From assembly GCA_015143295.1 (NCBI GenBank), contig CM026561.1:35716875-35780874 (forward strand): a stretch of 64,000 nt of DNA, given 5' to 3'. The notes under the pieces were generated by a model, which saw only the letters and a program-made list of their open reading frames with translations, was not told the DNA's origin and did not search any database. The stretch comes from Tetracentron sinense. Its lineage: Eukaryota > Streptophyta > Magnoliopsida > Trochodendrales > Trochodendraceae. Positions 9,950 through 20,770 of this stretch are shown in pieces. Made by a program: the position numbers and the translations under genes. How positions within the stretch are numbered: the first letter of the stretch is position 1; every line of letters begins with the position of its first letter.

Positions 9950-10470
9950 TTAAAACAACTTGAAAAAGAAGTCTTTTCTGATCTCCCAAATGCTTTTTGG
10001 CATTGAAAGAAACATCATGTCTCTCTCATATATAAAGGATTTTAATGAAGAAAATATCCTCACAAAGACACGACCCATACAAATGAATAAACGGTTGATA
10101 AAATTATGTCAAAATGAAATACAAGATCTGCTCAAGAAAAACTTATTTAGAAAAGTGCATCCCCTTGGAATTGTGATGCTTTCATGTGGAAAATGCGGCA
10201 AAGGTTAAAAGAGGAATCCCCCAATTAATAATTAATTACAAACTTTTATACAAAGTACTTCAGTGGAATATATATTCCATTCCAAACAAACAAAACCTAT
10301 TAAATAGGTTTATGACGCTAAAGCGTTCTCAAAATTTGATATGAAATCCGACTACTGGCAAGTTCAAATTAAACCCGAAGATCGTTACAAAACTACTTTT
10401 ACTATCCCTTTTGGCCACTATGAATGGACAATAATGCACTTTGGGCTTCAAAATGATAACAATGAGAAAT
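9950..10470 (+). pseudogene. Endogenous pararetrovirus (Caulimoviridae-like) RT remnant
   Basis: Reading across frames, this stretch matches the start of the reverse transcriptase of plant pararetroviruses integrated in genomes. Visible blocks are the YIKDFNEENI motif, the RPIQMN block and a later FGHYEW block. Many stops and shifts are present and only part of the RT palm is left. It is an old, broken copy with no coding capacity. The flanking copia fragment starts at about 10480. The genus (petuvirus- or florendovirus-like) is a guess. Confidence 0.65.
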
Positions 10471-10479
10471 TTGGAGAAA

Positions 10480-11335
10480 ATCTCAACCTTTACCGTATAG
10501 GCAATGTCTAGTTTGGTCATTGTTATGTAAACAAGATTGTCAACCAAACAACAAAAAAGAGTAGGCTACTCCAGAAGATTACCATCTTGTTTACCATATT
10601 GAACATTCAACTCTATTGGTGTCTCAACGATACGCTGATCAGAAAGTTGTGTTTAGTTAATGAGGTCTTGTGCATACTTTCGTTGACTAACAAGTATACC
10701 ACGTTATGTATAACAAACTTCCAATCCTAAAAAGTATGTAAGAGAGTCCAAGTCCTTCATGTGGAAGGATGACTGAAGTACCTGTTGAAGTTCTACAATT
10801 CCATGTGTCACTTCCGGTAAAGAGTAAGCCATCAACATAAACAAGTAAAACCACAATGCCACGGGATGAAGACCTTATAAATAAGGAAGGATCATGACCA
10901 CTTTGACTAAACCTCACCCTAACAACTACCTCTTGAAATTGTTGAAACCAAGCACGAGGTGCCTGTTTCAATCCATATAATGTTTTACGAAGCTTGCACA
11001 CTATATCTCGCTTACTTGAATCAGATCTTGGGAGTTGCGCCATATAAACAGTTTCCTGTAAATCACTGTGAAGAAATGCATTTTTTACATCCATTTGATG
11101 AATAGGTCAATCCCAAATAGCAGCAACTGCAATTCATGTTGTGACGGTTTTCATCTTAGCAACAGGAACAAAAGTCTTCTCATAGTCAATACCATATCCA
11201 TGCTTATAATCTTGAGCCACGAGACGATCCTTGTAGCGATCAAGGGATCCATCGGACTTCAGCTTTATAGAATACACACATTTGCTACTAATCACCTGTT
11301 AACCATGTAGGTGCAAAACAAGATCCCTTATAAGC
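10480..11335 (-). pseudogene. Ty1/copia reverse transcriptase fragment
   Basis: The minus-strand RT includes MDVKNAFLHSDLQETVYMAQ, VCKLRKTLYGLKQAPRAWFQ, DPSLFIRSSSRGIVVLLVYV and DGLLFTGSD. The catalytic YVDD is changed to YVDG. The later FFLGIE block is broken and the sequence fades near 10500 (TKLDIAYTV). A longer partial RT reading extends upstream to about 11335. Confidence 0.8.
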
Positions 11336-11344
11336 AGTCGAAAC

Positions 11345-11688
11345 AATTAATTAGTCCGTGTATGTGCTACTTTTCTCTACTTGTTATAGTTAGTCCAGTG
11401 TAAGAGTCGTGTGAAGAAAATATGCAAGTTTTTTACGAGAGATAATTTCTAAAGAGATATTGCAAGTATTCTTCACTCTTTATATAATATTTATTTGTAA
11501 TGTTATTATGTTAATGTTGTGATCTGGTTTTATATATATATATATATATATTATCCTTGTGTTTGTTGTTCCATCTATCTATTTCTCCATTTTCTAGTAT
11601 TGTTCCATCTTTTATATATGTTAGTATCAGTCTCTGGTGAACAATAAAGTAGATGGTGCTCTCGCGAACCCACTTCAGATCCAACACA
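11345..11688 (+). repeat. Copia-type LTR, 3' part, plus strand
   Basis: Ends ATCCAACACA at about 11688 and is followed four bases later by a plus-strand PBS. It contains a (TA) run at 11532-11551 that could serve as a TATA region. The 5' boundary is uncertain. No gag follows, so it is probably a fragment. Confidence 0.55.
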
Positions 11689-11692
11689 TAAA

Positions 11693-11705
11693 TGGTATCA
11701 GAGCC
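11693..11705 (+). other. Primer binding site (tRNA-iMet type)
   Basis: TGGTATCAGAGCC on the plus strand directly after the LTR end, the standard copia primer site. Confidence 0.7.
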
Positions 11706-12380
11706 ACTTGTTACATCAATGATAATAACATTTGAACAGTGACCACTGAGACCTTCTTAATGGTTCAATGATAAAAAAGTTTTGCTCAGTAGACTCGATA
11801 AGGGATTTATCTTCATTTTCTTCGCTTGTGGCCTCTATAATATGTAGAGAGCAAGAAGAAAATGTCTAATCACTAATAAATGTCTTTCATTTTTTCTATT
11901 GTATCATTTAAGGTAAGAGAACTTAGTTTTATTGCTAATTGAGCGACAAAATTATTAGTAATATATATGGATTGGTAAAAAATGACGGAATAGATATGCG
12001 TTTCTTTTCCAAAAAACTTGATTTAAAAAAAAAACATTTCATATCTTTTTGTCATTTTTTGTATAGCAAGTACCAAAGAGTCTAAAACCCGAAAACGTTT
12101 ACCCACAATAGACGTATAACCCGAAGTTCAGAACAACACTTAAAAGCCTTAGGGTTAAAGCATCTGATCTTGGTTATTAAACCAAATTTAACTATAGAGG
12201 TTACAACTTATTAACCAAGGTCAAAGGCAATTAAAGGGGCTTTGTGAGGGTGAGGAGCAATAGCCCGCTCCTCCACCAAGGAGAGGATTAATACTCATAT
12301 TTTTTTTGTCTTTTATGAGTATATAAAAGGTAAATTTTATCTTTTATAGGGTGTGCCTGCATTCTGAAAGAGATGCTCCC
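11706..12380. other. Non-coding, old repeat sequence
   Basis: No gene found. A segment at 12205-12290 (gtcaaaggcaattaaaggggc...) recurs at 41640-41705, so it is a dispersed repeat. Confidence 0.45.
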
Positions 12381-12384
12381 ACCC

Positions 12385-12545
12385 ACCTCCTACCTCATCA
12401 AGTGTCCTTCTAACTCTTTTGAACTATGGTTAAGATTTACTAATCCTTAGGGTTAATGATTTTAATCTTTATTTTTAGATAAAAGATTTAACTCATAGAT
12501 TAGTGAATCTTAACCATAATTAAAGGGTTAAAGGGACACATGGCG
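12385..12545. mobile_element. GGTTAAG-type MITE (family B)
   Basis: A near-palindromic element with a CTATGGTTAAGATT arm, a central AT run and an inverse AATCTTAACCATAATT arm, followed by a GACACATGG motif. The same element recurs many times between 35 and 55 kb. Confidence 0.6.
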
Positions 12546-12707
12546 AGTCCGAGAGGCGTGCACACCTCCAAAAAAAAAAAAACCTTAAGAATGGCAGATC
12601 TGTCAATGATATCTAGGGGTGTAAATGGGCCGAGCCGATTCCGGTCCGATTAGTAAATGGACAAGGATGCTGGGTCATCCCAGTTATTAATCAAGCTAGG
12701 CTACCTA

Positions 12708-12953
12708 AAAATTTGGGTCTCGAATTATTTATGGCAGATGCCAGAAAAGTGGTCTCGGGCTACCACACATTATGCGACATGTGGCGATAAAAGGGGAGAA
12801 GTCATTTCATTTTCTCCCATAATTTTGACTTCTCCCTCAGTTGATATCTCTCCCCCTTTTTCTCACTACTTTATCACCGCATGTCGCATAATGTATGGAG
12901 AAATCAAAATCATGGGAGAATGATTTAAGTTATCTGCCACTTTTATGGCATCT
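12708..12953. mobile_element. Family A MITE, left part (split by a gypsy element)
   Basis: The left TIR aaatttgggtctcg...GGCAGATGCC and most of the interior are here. The right TIR end continues at 26115-26155. The interruption is the 13.2-kb Ty3/gypsy nest, which duplicated the bases atct on insertion. Confidence 0.7.
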
Positions 12954-13410
12954 TGTCACGGGCAATTTACGTTGCCAGGTAAATCCCGTGCGGCACTTGA
13001 TCAATCCATTGATCAAGTCAGCCTATTCAAACAGTTACCTAAGAAACAAGAGTAAAGCACACCACAATGCATAAGAAAGAAGAAAAGATCAATATTATTG
13101 CATAAAGGGAAAAGTTATAAGACACTATACAGGTACTGGAAATAAAAGACACTAGGGGAGCAGGTGATCAAAGATGGTGCAAAAACATTCCACTCAAGTG
13201 AACTACCACCTCCCCTACAAAGTGGAATATCAACCTTTTACAAGTTGGCAGAAGGAAACATCTTATGTACTAGTGGAGTCATACTCCCTTATTACAAAAA
13301 TGTCACTAAGACTTTGGCGACTAAACTACCATTTCACAAATGATAAAAAGACACACAAATAGTGCCACCACCAAGGCCATGCAAATATTGCTGGACGAAT
13401 GGTCGTGACA
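12954..13410 (-). repeat. Galadriel-like chromovirus 3' LTR (457 bp)
   Basis: Reads TGTCACG...TGACA and is collinear with 25658-26114. By eye about 30-35 mismatches separate the two, roughly 93% identity. A polypurine tract (minus-strand AAGTGGGGGAGTA, about 13411-13423) lies just inside, as required for a 3' LTR of a minus-strand element. Confidence 0.9.
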
Positions 13411-13424
13411 TACTCCCCCACTTG

Positions 13425-15563
13425 TTAAGTTGACGCCCTCATCAACTTGTTCGCTAAGTATTTTTCAATCTTATCTGTGAAGGGGAGAAGGGTGACGCCT
13501 AGTTCCCAACTAGTTTCGGCGTCGGATAGCCCTTTCCATATTACCAAATACTCCATGTGCGCGGGCCTGGTCGGTGATGCTTGGACATGACGATCCGCAA
13601 CAATACGTTCAACTTTTCTTTGGGGTACAGTCGTTATGGTAACTGCAGGCCGGTTCGGAGTGTTGCGAGTGGGATCTTCCTTGTCTGTATTATACGGCTT
13701 TAACACACTGGCATGGAAGACTGGGTGAAATCTGTGAAATGACTCAGGTAGTTTCACCTTATAGGAGACTTTTCCCACCTTTTCGGTGATAGGAAATGGT
13801 CTTTCATACTTGCGAACTAAGCTTTTGTTGCCTTTACGAAAGAACTTCAAGTTATCTGGATTTAACTTTATCAACACTAAGTCTCCCACCTTGAACTTAT
13901 CTTGCCTTCTCTTTGGATCCGCAAATTTCTTCATTTTTCTAGCTGTTTTCTCAAGATATGCTCGGGCAATGTCTGCATTCTTGTTCCACTCTTTGGCGAA
14001 CTTGTATACGCTGGGGCTGGTTTCTTGACAACCGACAACGACTATATGAGGCGTTAGTGGTTGTTGCCCGGTTACTAGCTTGAATGGGCTCTTGTTTGAA
14101 GAAGAACTTTATTGTAAGTTGAAGCAAAATTGAGCGACATCGAGCAAGTTCACCCAATTCTTTTGATTGGCACTGACAAAGTGCCGAAGGTATTCTTCAA
14201 GGAGAGCGTTAATACGCTCGGTTTGGCTGTCAGTCTGAGGATGACTACTTGTTGAGAAGTTGAGCTTGGTCCCAAGAAGTTTGAACAATTCTGACCAGAA
14301 CTTTCCCGTGAATCTTGAGTCCCTGTCGCTCACAATGTTCTGAGGCACATCCTAGTATTTCACCACATTCTTCATGAACAAGTAAGCTACTTCCTCTGCT
14401 GAACAGTGTAATGGTGAGGGAATGAAAGTAGCATACTTTGAGAATCTGTCGATCACCACCAGGATCGACCCAAACTCCCCCACTTTTGGTAAGGCCTAAA
14501 TGAAGTCCATAGAGACACTCTCTCATGGTCTCCTAGGGATAGGTAATGGCTCCAAGAGCCCCAGAGGCCTATTCCTTTCCACCTTATCTTATTGGCACAC
14601 AACACAAGTCTTCACTTATTCTATAACATCATCTCGCATACGAGGCTAGTAGTAACCCCGTTCTAGCAAGGCATATGTGCGACGTCATCCCTGATGGCCT
14701 GCCCAAAGAATATCATGACACTCTTTTATGAGATCCTTCCTTAGGTCCCCCATCTTTGGGACAAAGCTGCGACTTCCTTTTGTATAAAGAAGTCCGTCGT
14801 TGATCCAGAAGCGACGAGTCTTACCACTTTCAACTAGCGGCCAAATTACCTTCGCCTAATGATCGGTCTTCAACCCTTCACGGATCTTATCGTGCATGGT
14901 AGACTGCACCCGTTGCACACTCCTATGCATCACTTTCTTTAGGGCTGCAAGTTCCGCTTTGCGACTTAAGGCATCGGCAACATTGTTGTATCGACTCGGT
15001 TTGTACTCTAACTCAAAGTCAAATTCCGTTAGCAACTCTTGCCAACGCGCTTGTTTGGACGTGAGCTTCTTCTGCGTCATGAAGTGAGACACGGCAACAT
15101 TTTCAGTCTTCACCACAAATTTTGATCCAAATAAGTAATGCCTCCACACCCGAAGGCAATGCACCACTGCAAGCAACTCTTTCTCTTGAGCTGTGTAGTG
15201 ACGCTCAGCTTCAGATAACTTCTGGCTCTCATAAGCAACCGGATGTTCTTCTTGCACCAACACTCCTCCAATAGCATATTCTGATGCATCAGTCTGTACT
15301 TCAAAAGGCTTCACCAAGTCTGGCAGTGCAAGAACAGGATGTTGGGTCACGGTAAGCTTCAGTCTCTCGAAGGCTTCTTGGCACTCCCTTGACCATACCC
15401 AAGCATGCTCCTTCTTAAGTAGGTCAGTCAATGGTGCTGCAGCTGCTGAGTAGCTTTTAATGAACTTACGATAGTAATTCACAAGGCCTATGAAGGATCG
15501 CAGCTCGATGGTAGTCGTAGGTGGCTCCCACTCTTGAATAGATCGGATCTTGTCCTCCTGCAC
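13425..15563 (-). pseudogene. Chromovirus pol: RT end, RNase H, integrase, chromodomain
   Basis: One reading frame on the minus strand carries, in order: the RT end (QEDKIRSIQEWEPPTTTIEL, then FIGLVNYYRKFI), RNase H (FEVQTDASEYAIGGVLVQ, ELLAVVHCLRVWRHYL, DALSRKAEL), integrase (CVVCQ zinc half, [39 protein letters not shown]), the GKVSYKVKLPESFHRFHPVF domain and a C-terminal chromodomain (VERIVADRHVQ, EYLVIWKGLSDAETSWE). About nine in-frame stops fall between 14858 and 14100, mostly at codons one transition from Gln or Trp, and I see no frameshift. Inactive. Confidence 0.88.
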
Positions 15564-16387
15564 CATGCTTGAGAAGATTGAGAAGAAAATGGACAATGGT
15601 GTTGGGAACACTGCTCGTCTGAACCAATCTTCCCTGCACCATGCTTGCCCCGGCCTTGAGCAGCCTCAACTGTAAGAGCCTTGGTCCACCAACGGATCGG
15701 TGGTCGGTGGCTGCAAGATGCTTCTGCGCTGTTGGAGAGGGTGCAAACTTGTTCTCCCGCTGAGTATTCTGTGTCTGAATCGGCATCTCGGACAGCTAGC
15801 TCTTCAAATATCTGGGCGACACTGAAGACTTCCGGTTCGGGAATCCCTGAAGATTCGGTGCCGGGTTGAGGGTAGGATATGTTGGCAACAGGTGGAAAGG
15901 AGATTTCTGGTTTACTTTCAAAGATTCCGACTGGGAATGTAACAGAAATGTGGGGTCGAGGCTCAGGTTTCGTCGACTGTTTGCTTTTCCGGGTTAACTT
16001 CGAGAGATAGTCCTCGTACCTGGGCTTGTATCCCAGCCCGAATGGTGAAGTGTAGCGAGGTGGTATGTATCTCTTTTTCATGCCCTGGTTCCTGGCCTCG
16101 AGGCCTTGCCCTGGCTGGTATTTCATGCGGGCCATCATCTTGACAAATGGTGGCACTGACTGTTTGCTGAGCTCTTCCGCCTGAGAGATCGAGCTGACTT
16201 GTTCAAACTGGAATGACATGAAGGCTGAACTTTGCCCCAGTTCTTGGATGTCCCCAAATGAACTTGCCAATTCCTCCGAGGGAATGATGACTAGGTTGTC
16301 ATCCTGGATGAATTTGATCCTTTGATGCAAGGAGGAGGGAATGGCTCCGGCAGTGTGGATCCACGGCCTCCCTAAGAGCAAGGTGAA
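15491..16387 (-). pseudogene. Tat-type post-protease region with G-patch-like motif
   Basis: In frame with the protease after a TGA at 16388-16390. It starts LLLGRPWIHTAGAIPSSLHQ, the conserved end of the Tat retropepsin region. Then come SSFGDIQELG, the block MARMKYQPGQGLEARNQGM, similar to the G-patch-like stretch of Ogre/Tat elements, and a YTSPFGLGYKPRYEDYL block. Reading past about 15640 is non-homologous filler and then chromovirus sequence in the wrong frame. The normal continuation into RT is missing. Confidence 0.6.
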
Positions 16388-17674
16388 TCAGGCAGGCACA
16401 TTCACTACCTGAAAGTTGGTTGTGAACTGTGCAGGTCCGACCCCGATGGTTAAGTCGATGTCTCCTAGGTTCTGCCTGGTGGTATTGTCAAAGGCTCGGA
16501 TGGTCATCGGGCGCTTCTTCACTTGGCTGAGGTCCAAACCCAGGCTTTGCAGAGTAGACAGTGTACAGACGTTCAGGCCAGAGCCATTGTCGATGAGTAC
16601 TGATGAAACTGTCCTGTCCATACATTGAACTGCAATGTATAGGGCCCGGGTGTGGTCCCTGTCTCCTTCGGGTATCTCTTCTTCGGTGAAAGAGATGATT
16701 CTTGATTCGAGCACCTGCCCCACCATCTGCCCCAATTTTTCAGGCGAGATGTCCGGTGTGACATGGGCATTGTTGAATACCCTCAGAAGCTGCTTTCTGT
16801 GATGTTCCGATGTCAAGAGGAGTCCCAGTATGCTGATCTGTGCCTGAGTTTTTCCCAACTGCTGGGTGATATTAAACTCTTCTGCCTTCTCAAGGATTTT
16901 CAGTAGAAGGGCTGAATCTATTGTCTCTTTTTCTGGGTCTGATACCCTTGTCTTGTCATTCGCCTTCTCTTTTACTAGCTCAACTGCTGGTGGTTGGTAC
17001 ACCCGACCGGATCGAGTAAGATTGGCTATGTACTCGCTCTCTAGGATGAGAGAGTGAGGGGCGGGTACATGGTTAAGGCTGAAAGGCTCAGAGGGGATGT
17101 AGGGGATCTTGAATGGGACAGAAGATGTCGAGGCTTGAGTAGGGACTGTGGGCCAATTGGCGGGACAGGGAATGGTGAATACAATTTGCTCTTTGTCAGT
17201 TTCACGAGCGGGTGACTGTATTGGGCCTTGGATAGCTTGAATGTTTTCCTGAGGGAGAGGGATAATGATCGGTGATTGGTATGAGGGCCTGATGATGCCA
17301 TCACCAACTGCGGGTGCACAAGGTTTCAGATGCCCTGCCCCGGGCTCTACCCACTCAATGAAATTGATTTGGTTGTTATGTGGAGGCAGTGGCACCTGAT
17401 TGATGCTGGTGTTGTCAGGAGCCAGCTCAACCTTGCCAGAATCCAAAAGGTCCTGGATTGCGCACTTCAAGCCGACGTAATAGTCTGTCGCATGGCCTGG
17501 GCCTCTGTGAAAGGCGCAGTTTTGATTAGCATCATAGTTCTTGCCTTGTTTGTCTGGGGGAAGGAGAGGGGTAGGGCCTCTCAATTCGAGAAGACCCTGC
17601 TTGGTCAGGAAGTCAAGAAGTTGACTGAGGGTATAAGGGAGAAGAGTAAAGTTTCTGATGGGACGAGGTTGCCC
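16388..17674 (-). pseudogene. Tat-type gag C-terminus and retropepsin
   Basis: Same frame as gag upstream, separated from it by a TAG at 17675-17677. The first part has a zinc-finger-like CAFHRGPGHATDYYVGLKCA and IQDLLDSGKVEL, the usual Tat gag end. A proline-rich linker follows. The protease lies near the C-terminus: SVLIDNGSGLNVCTLSTLQS, with DNGS as the active-site loop typical of Tat elements, then MTIRAFDNTTRQNLGDIDL and the flap region ending VVNVPA. The frame then ends in TGA where related elements continue. Confidence 0.8.
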
Positions 17675-18940
17675 CTAGGTTGGTTTAGCCGGCCGGGTGT
17701 TCCCTGGTGCTGGCTGTTGCTGAGCGGCCGGAGCCGGTAGTCTGATCGGTGCTGATGAAGCCACCAAGTTGACCCTCTCTTTCCTTTTCTGGTCACGGAG
17801 ACCGCTGTTTCTGCTGGTAGAAGCTGTCACTGTTTTCGGAGGATCGAGCCCAAGACTAGAATGGATGGCTCCACTCTGTATTGCTGTTTCAATACGGGCA
17901 CCTGTCTTGACGATAGTACCAAAGTCTACAACTGGTAGAATGACCATCAGAGTCGAATAGGGCTGCTTCAGGGTGCCCATGAAGATGCTCGCCAGATCCT
18001 CCTTAGGGATAGGAGTGGAGACTTTTGCAGCCATTGCCCTCCAGCGGGAGGCGTACTCCAGGAATGTCTCATTATTCCGCTGGCTCATTTGTTCCAGTTG
18101 GCTCCGCTGTGGCCGGAGCTCTTGGTTGAAGGAGTACTGTTCCACAAACATGTCCATGGCATCTTGCCAGGTTTTGACTCTCTGTTTGTCAATGGACATC
18201 CACCAAGTAAGGGCTGCCCCCTTCAGGCTCTTTTGGAAGTACTGGATCAATAGTGGTTGATTCTTATTGTACAAGAGCATGTCCCCCAGGTATATCTGCA
18301 GGTGTTGTCTCGGACAGCCGGAGCCATCGTATTTGTCAAAGTCTGGAACTTTGAAACCTGGGGGTACAGCATCCCCTGATGAGAATGTGAGGTCTTCCAG
18401 TGATAGGGCAAGGTTGGCAGATGCCCCTCTCATCCTTCTCATCTGCCCCTTCATTTGTTTTATCTCCTCATGTTGATCTTTGAGGGACGGTGTAGGGTCG
18501 GATGATGACGGCCGGTCTTGGTGGACGTGCGAGGCCCTAGGCTGTTCCTCATACTGATCAAACTCCGCTTCTCCTCCGCCAGTTGCGGGCTTAGGATTAG
18601 GGATGATGACTGGGATAGGCTGATGTGGCTCTAGACGAGGCTGATCGGGGTTATCTGTCGGGATTCGGTCAGAGGGCTCTCCGGTTCGGGCACCAAGTAG
18701 AATGTTCAGGGATTCCAAAACTCGGTCTAGCTTGTTCTGCATGGCGACGATGTCCCGGTCATGCGACTGTACTAAATCATCCATTCTTTGCTGATGGTCT
18801 GATGGTTCTGTCATCGCTTCTGAACTGTTCTCAGACGGAGGCTGGTACGGTACTAGCTCCGTGACTGGTATCTCAGTCAACACTGCTTCTACGACTTCTG
18901 CGAGAATCGCAGTCAGAGAACGAGTCATGGGTCGGCTCAT
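17675..18940 (-). CDS. Tat/Ogre-type gag (capsid)
   Basis: Open minus-strand frame; I prefer the ATG at 18940 (MSRPMTRSLTAILAEVVEAV) because longer extensions lack gag-like sequence. About 420 codons. The N-terminal 150 residues are polar and proline-rich. The coiled-coil-like segment EEIKQMKGQMRRMRG leads into the retrotrans_gag core: PPGFKVPDFDKYDGSGCPRQ, LTWWMSIDKQRVKTWQDAMD, FLEYASRWRAMAAKV and a FMGTLKQPYSTLM block. Ends at a TAG that splits it from the zinc finger and protease in the same frame, so the stop is either decay or, less likely, a readthrough site. Confidence 0.8.
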   Translation of the reverse strand: MSRPMTRSLTAILAEVVEAVLTEIPVTELVPYQPPSENSSEAMTEPSDHQQRMDDLVQSHDRDIVAMQNKLDRVLESLNILLGARTGEPSDRIPTDNPDQPRLEPHQPIPVIIPNPKPATGGGEAEFDQYEEQPRASHVHQDRPSSSDPTPSLKDQHEEIKQMKGQMRRMRGASANLALSLEDLTFSSGDAVPPGFKVPDFDKYDGSGCPRQHLQIYLGDMLLYNKNQPLLIQYFQKSLKGAALTWWMSIDKQRVKTWQDAMDMFVEQYSFNQELRPQRSQLEQMSQRNNETFLEYASRWRAMAAKVSTPIPKEDLASIFMGTLKQPYSTLMVILPVVDFGTIVKTGARIETAIQSGAIHSSLGLDPPKTVTASTSRNSGLRDQKRKERVNLVASSAPIRLPAPAAQQQPAPGNTRPAKPT

Positions 18941-19079
18941 GCAGACTGAAAAGATGCAACGATTAACCATGAATATACATGAAGACAGGAGAGATGATGC
19001 TAGAAAAGGTTTTTTCATTGATGCATGTGAAGGTGTAATGAGTACATGACTATGTGACTAAAAAGCAAAAGACTCAATC

Positions 19080-20770
19080 CTAGGCAGGCCCATCTGGGAT
19101 CGCAAAGTCAAGAGGTCGGGGGATTCCCCCTTGGTCCATGAGCTGCTGCTGGAGGGATGTGACCTCAACCTCCATGTAAGCAAGGGATTCTGTAGCCCCA
19201 AACATCCGGTATCCGAACTGTCGGATACGGTCGGTCATCTCTGCTTTTGCACTATCAAGCTGCTCTTGATGGAAGTACAACTGCGCCTTGAGGATGGAGT
19301 TCTCTTTGACGTCCCCTCTTCGCTTCTTCTGGTAAGAGCGAACTGTCTGTTTGAGGTAGTGGATCTGCTCTTGTCTAGCCTGGAGTTCGCAGTCCCGCTC
19401 CGCTTCCTGTAGCCTGAACGCTATCTGGGCTTTCCGAAGCCGCTTTTCTTTCATCTGAATGTGGAGCTGTCTTTCCAAGAAGATGTCTGTCCAAGGGATT
19501 ACCGTCTCAGATAACGGTATGGTGCCCCGTGATGGAGCTGAGCCTGGAGTCGGCAATTCCCTAGGTGCGGGCATGGGAGATGGAATGTCAGGATCTTCCA
19601 CCCAAAGGCAGTACGCTGCATCAGTAGATGGCCCTGTTGTGACCACAAAGTCTGGCCACCGATCTCGCCTAGAGGTTCTCCAACTGGACTGGAATCGCTC
19701 GGTGAGTCGCTGTGAATGCATTGTGAAGTCGGTAAAATCATTTCCCTGCCGGTCAATGACTGGAATGCGCTGGGGGAGTCCAAACTGACGGAGGACTCGG
19801 AAAGGTACATAGGCTGCAGAGCCTGTAAGATCGGCAAGGATCATACACCGTCTTCCCGAGATGACGACGCGAGGTAACCTTGGCATGACCAGCCACTCGC
19901 AGTGCCAGGTGATGGTCTTCTCTGTCAAGTCCTGAAGAAGCTGGTAGAGCTCTTCGGCGTATATAGTCACAATCGCTCTCTGACCCTGAGAGATCTTCTG
20001 GGGTATACTGTAAGCTTCACGAAGGTCGTCCGGTATATTGATGGTAGGTGTGCTACCAACCAGATGTGCAGAAGCGGTGAGCTAGCATAGAAGATGCCCT
20101 TCCGACGGCCTGATGCCTGATTGAGAGCCCTGAGCATCTCAGCAAGGATGACTGGTACGATAGCTCCGGAACTGCAGGTGTCTTCGATGATCCCGACCAG
20201 AACTGACTCAACAAGTGTGCGGCATCTCGGGAATAACAACTGAGAGACAACTTTTAGTGTAAAGGCGTTGATACCGGGGAGTCCTAGCGCTATAGGGTCA
20301 GGGTTCCACTTGGGCTGGTACAGGCTTTCCAGAAACCGCACGGGTATCCGGTCGAAGGTGCCGTTAGGACCGGGCTGCAGGCGGGCAGGCCTGAGATGCA
20401 AGAACCTTGATAGGTCTGCCTGATAATCTGCCCTGAAGCGCGGTACTATGGCATCGCCGTCCATGTTTAACCTTAGAATGCGCTGAATTTCCTCCAAAGT
20501 CGGACATAGTTCGTTCTTACCGAAACGAAAGACCATGTACGAGGGATCCCAACACTGGATTGCAGCATTTAAGAGGCGCGGATCTAGGTTAATCATGGAT
20601 AGGTCGAGGACGGATCCCAATTTGTAATGCTGGGCCCAAGCGAAACGCTGTTCGGAAGTGAGTGCCTCAACTGCCTTCTGGAGATTCCAGTCGCATGGCC
20701 CCTGAAAAGTCAGGTGCACGGGCCGAGGTGGTTGACCAGTTGTCTTTACGATCCCTGAAGGACCTGCCAT
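19080..20770 (-). pseudogene. Tat/Ogre ORF1, DUF7745-like with C-terminal coiled coil (one frameshift)
   Basis: Extra ORF between PBS and gag, a hallmark of Ogre-type Tat elements; its function is unknown. The N-terminal frame (20770-about 20050) carries DWNLQKAVEALTSEQRFAWA, LDPRLLNAAIQCWDPSYMVF, FGKNELCPTLEEIQRIL and the LGLPGINAFTLKVVSQLLF block, matching the plant DUF7745/plant-mobile-domain-like pattern (WDP, F.FG..EL.PTLEE). A single frameshift near 20045-20070 moves it into a second frame that runs to 19080 with AEELYQLLQDLTEKTITWHC, a linker and a charged helix ERQLHIQMKEKRLRKAQIAF continuing to about residue 265 of that frame. The coiled coil suggests oligomerisation. Confidence 0.75.

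Noticed and set aside
15466-15786. 106-codon frame overlapping the Tat/chromovirus joint
   Set aside because: Out of frame with both elements; arises from the junction.
19459-19788. 109-codon plus-strand frame opposite Tat ORF1
   Set aside because: Shadow of the minus-strand ORF1 coding sequence.
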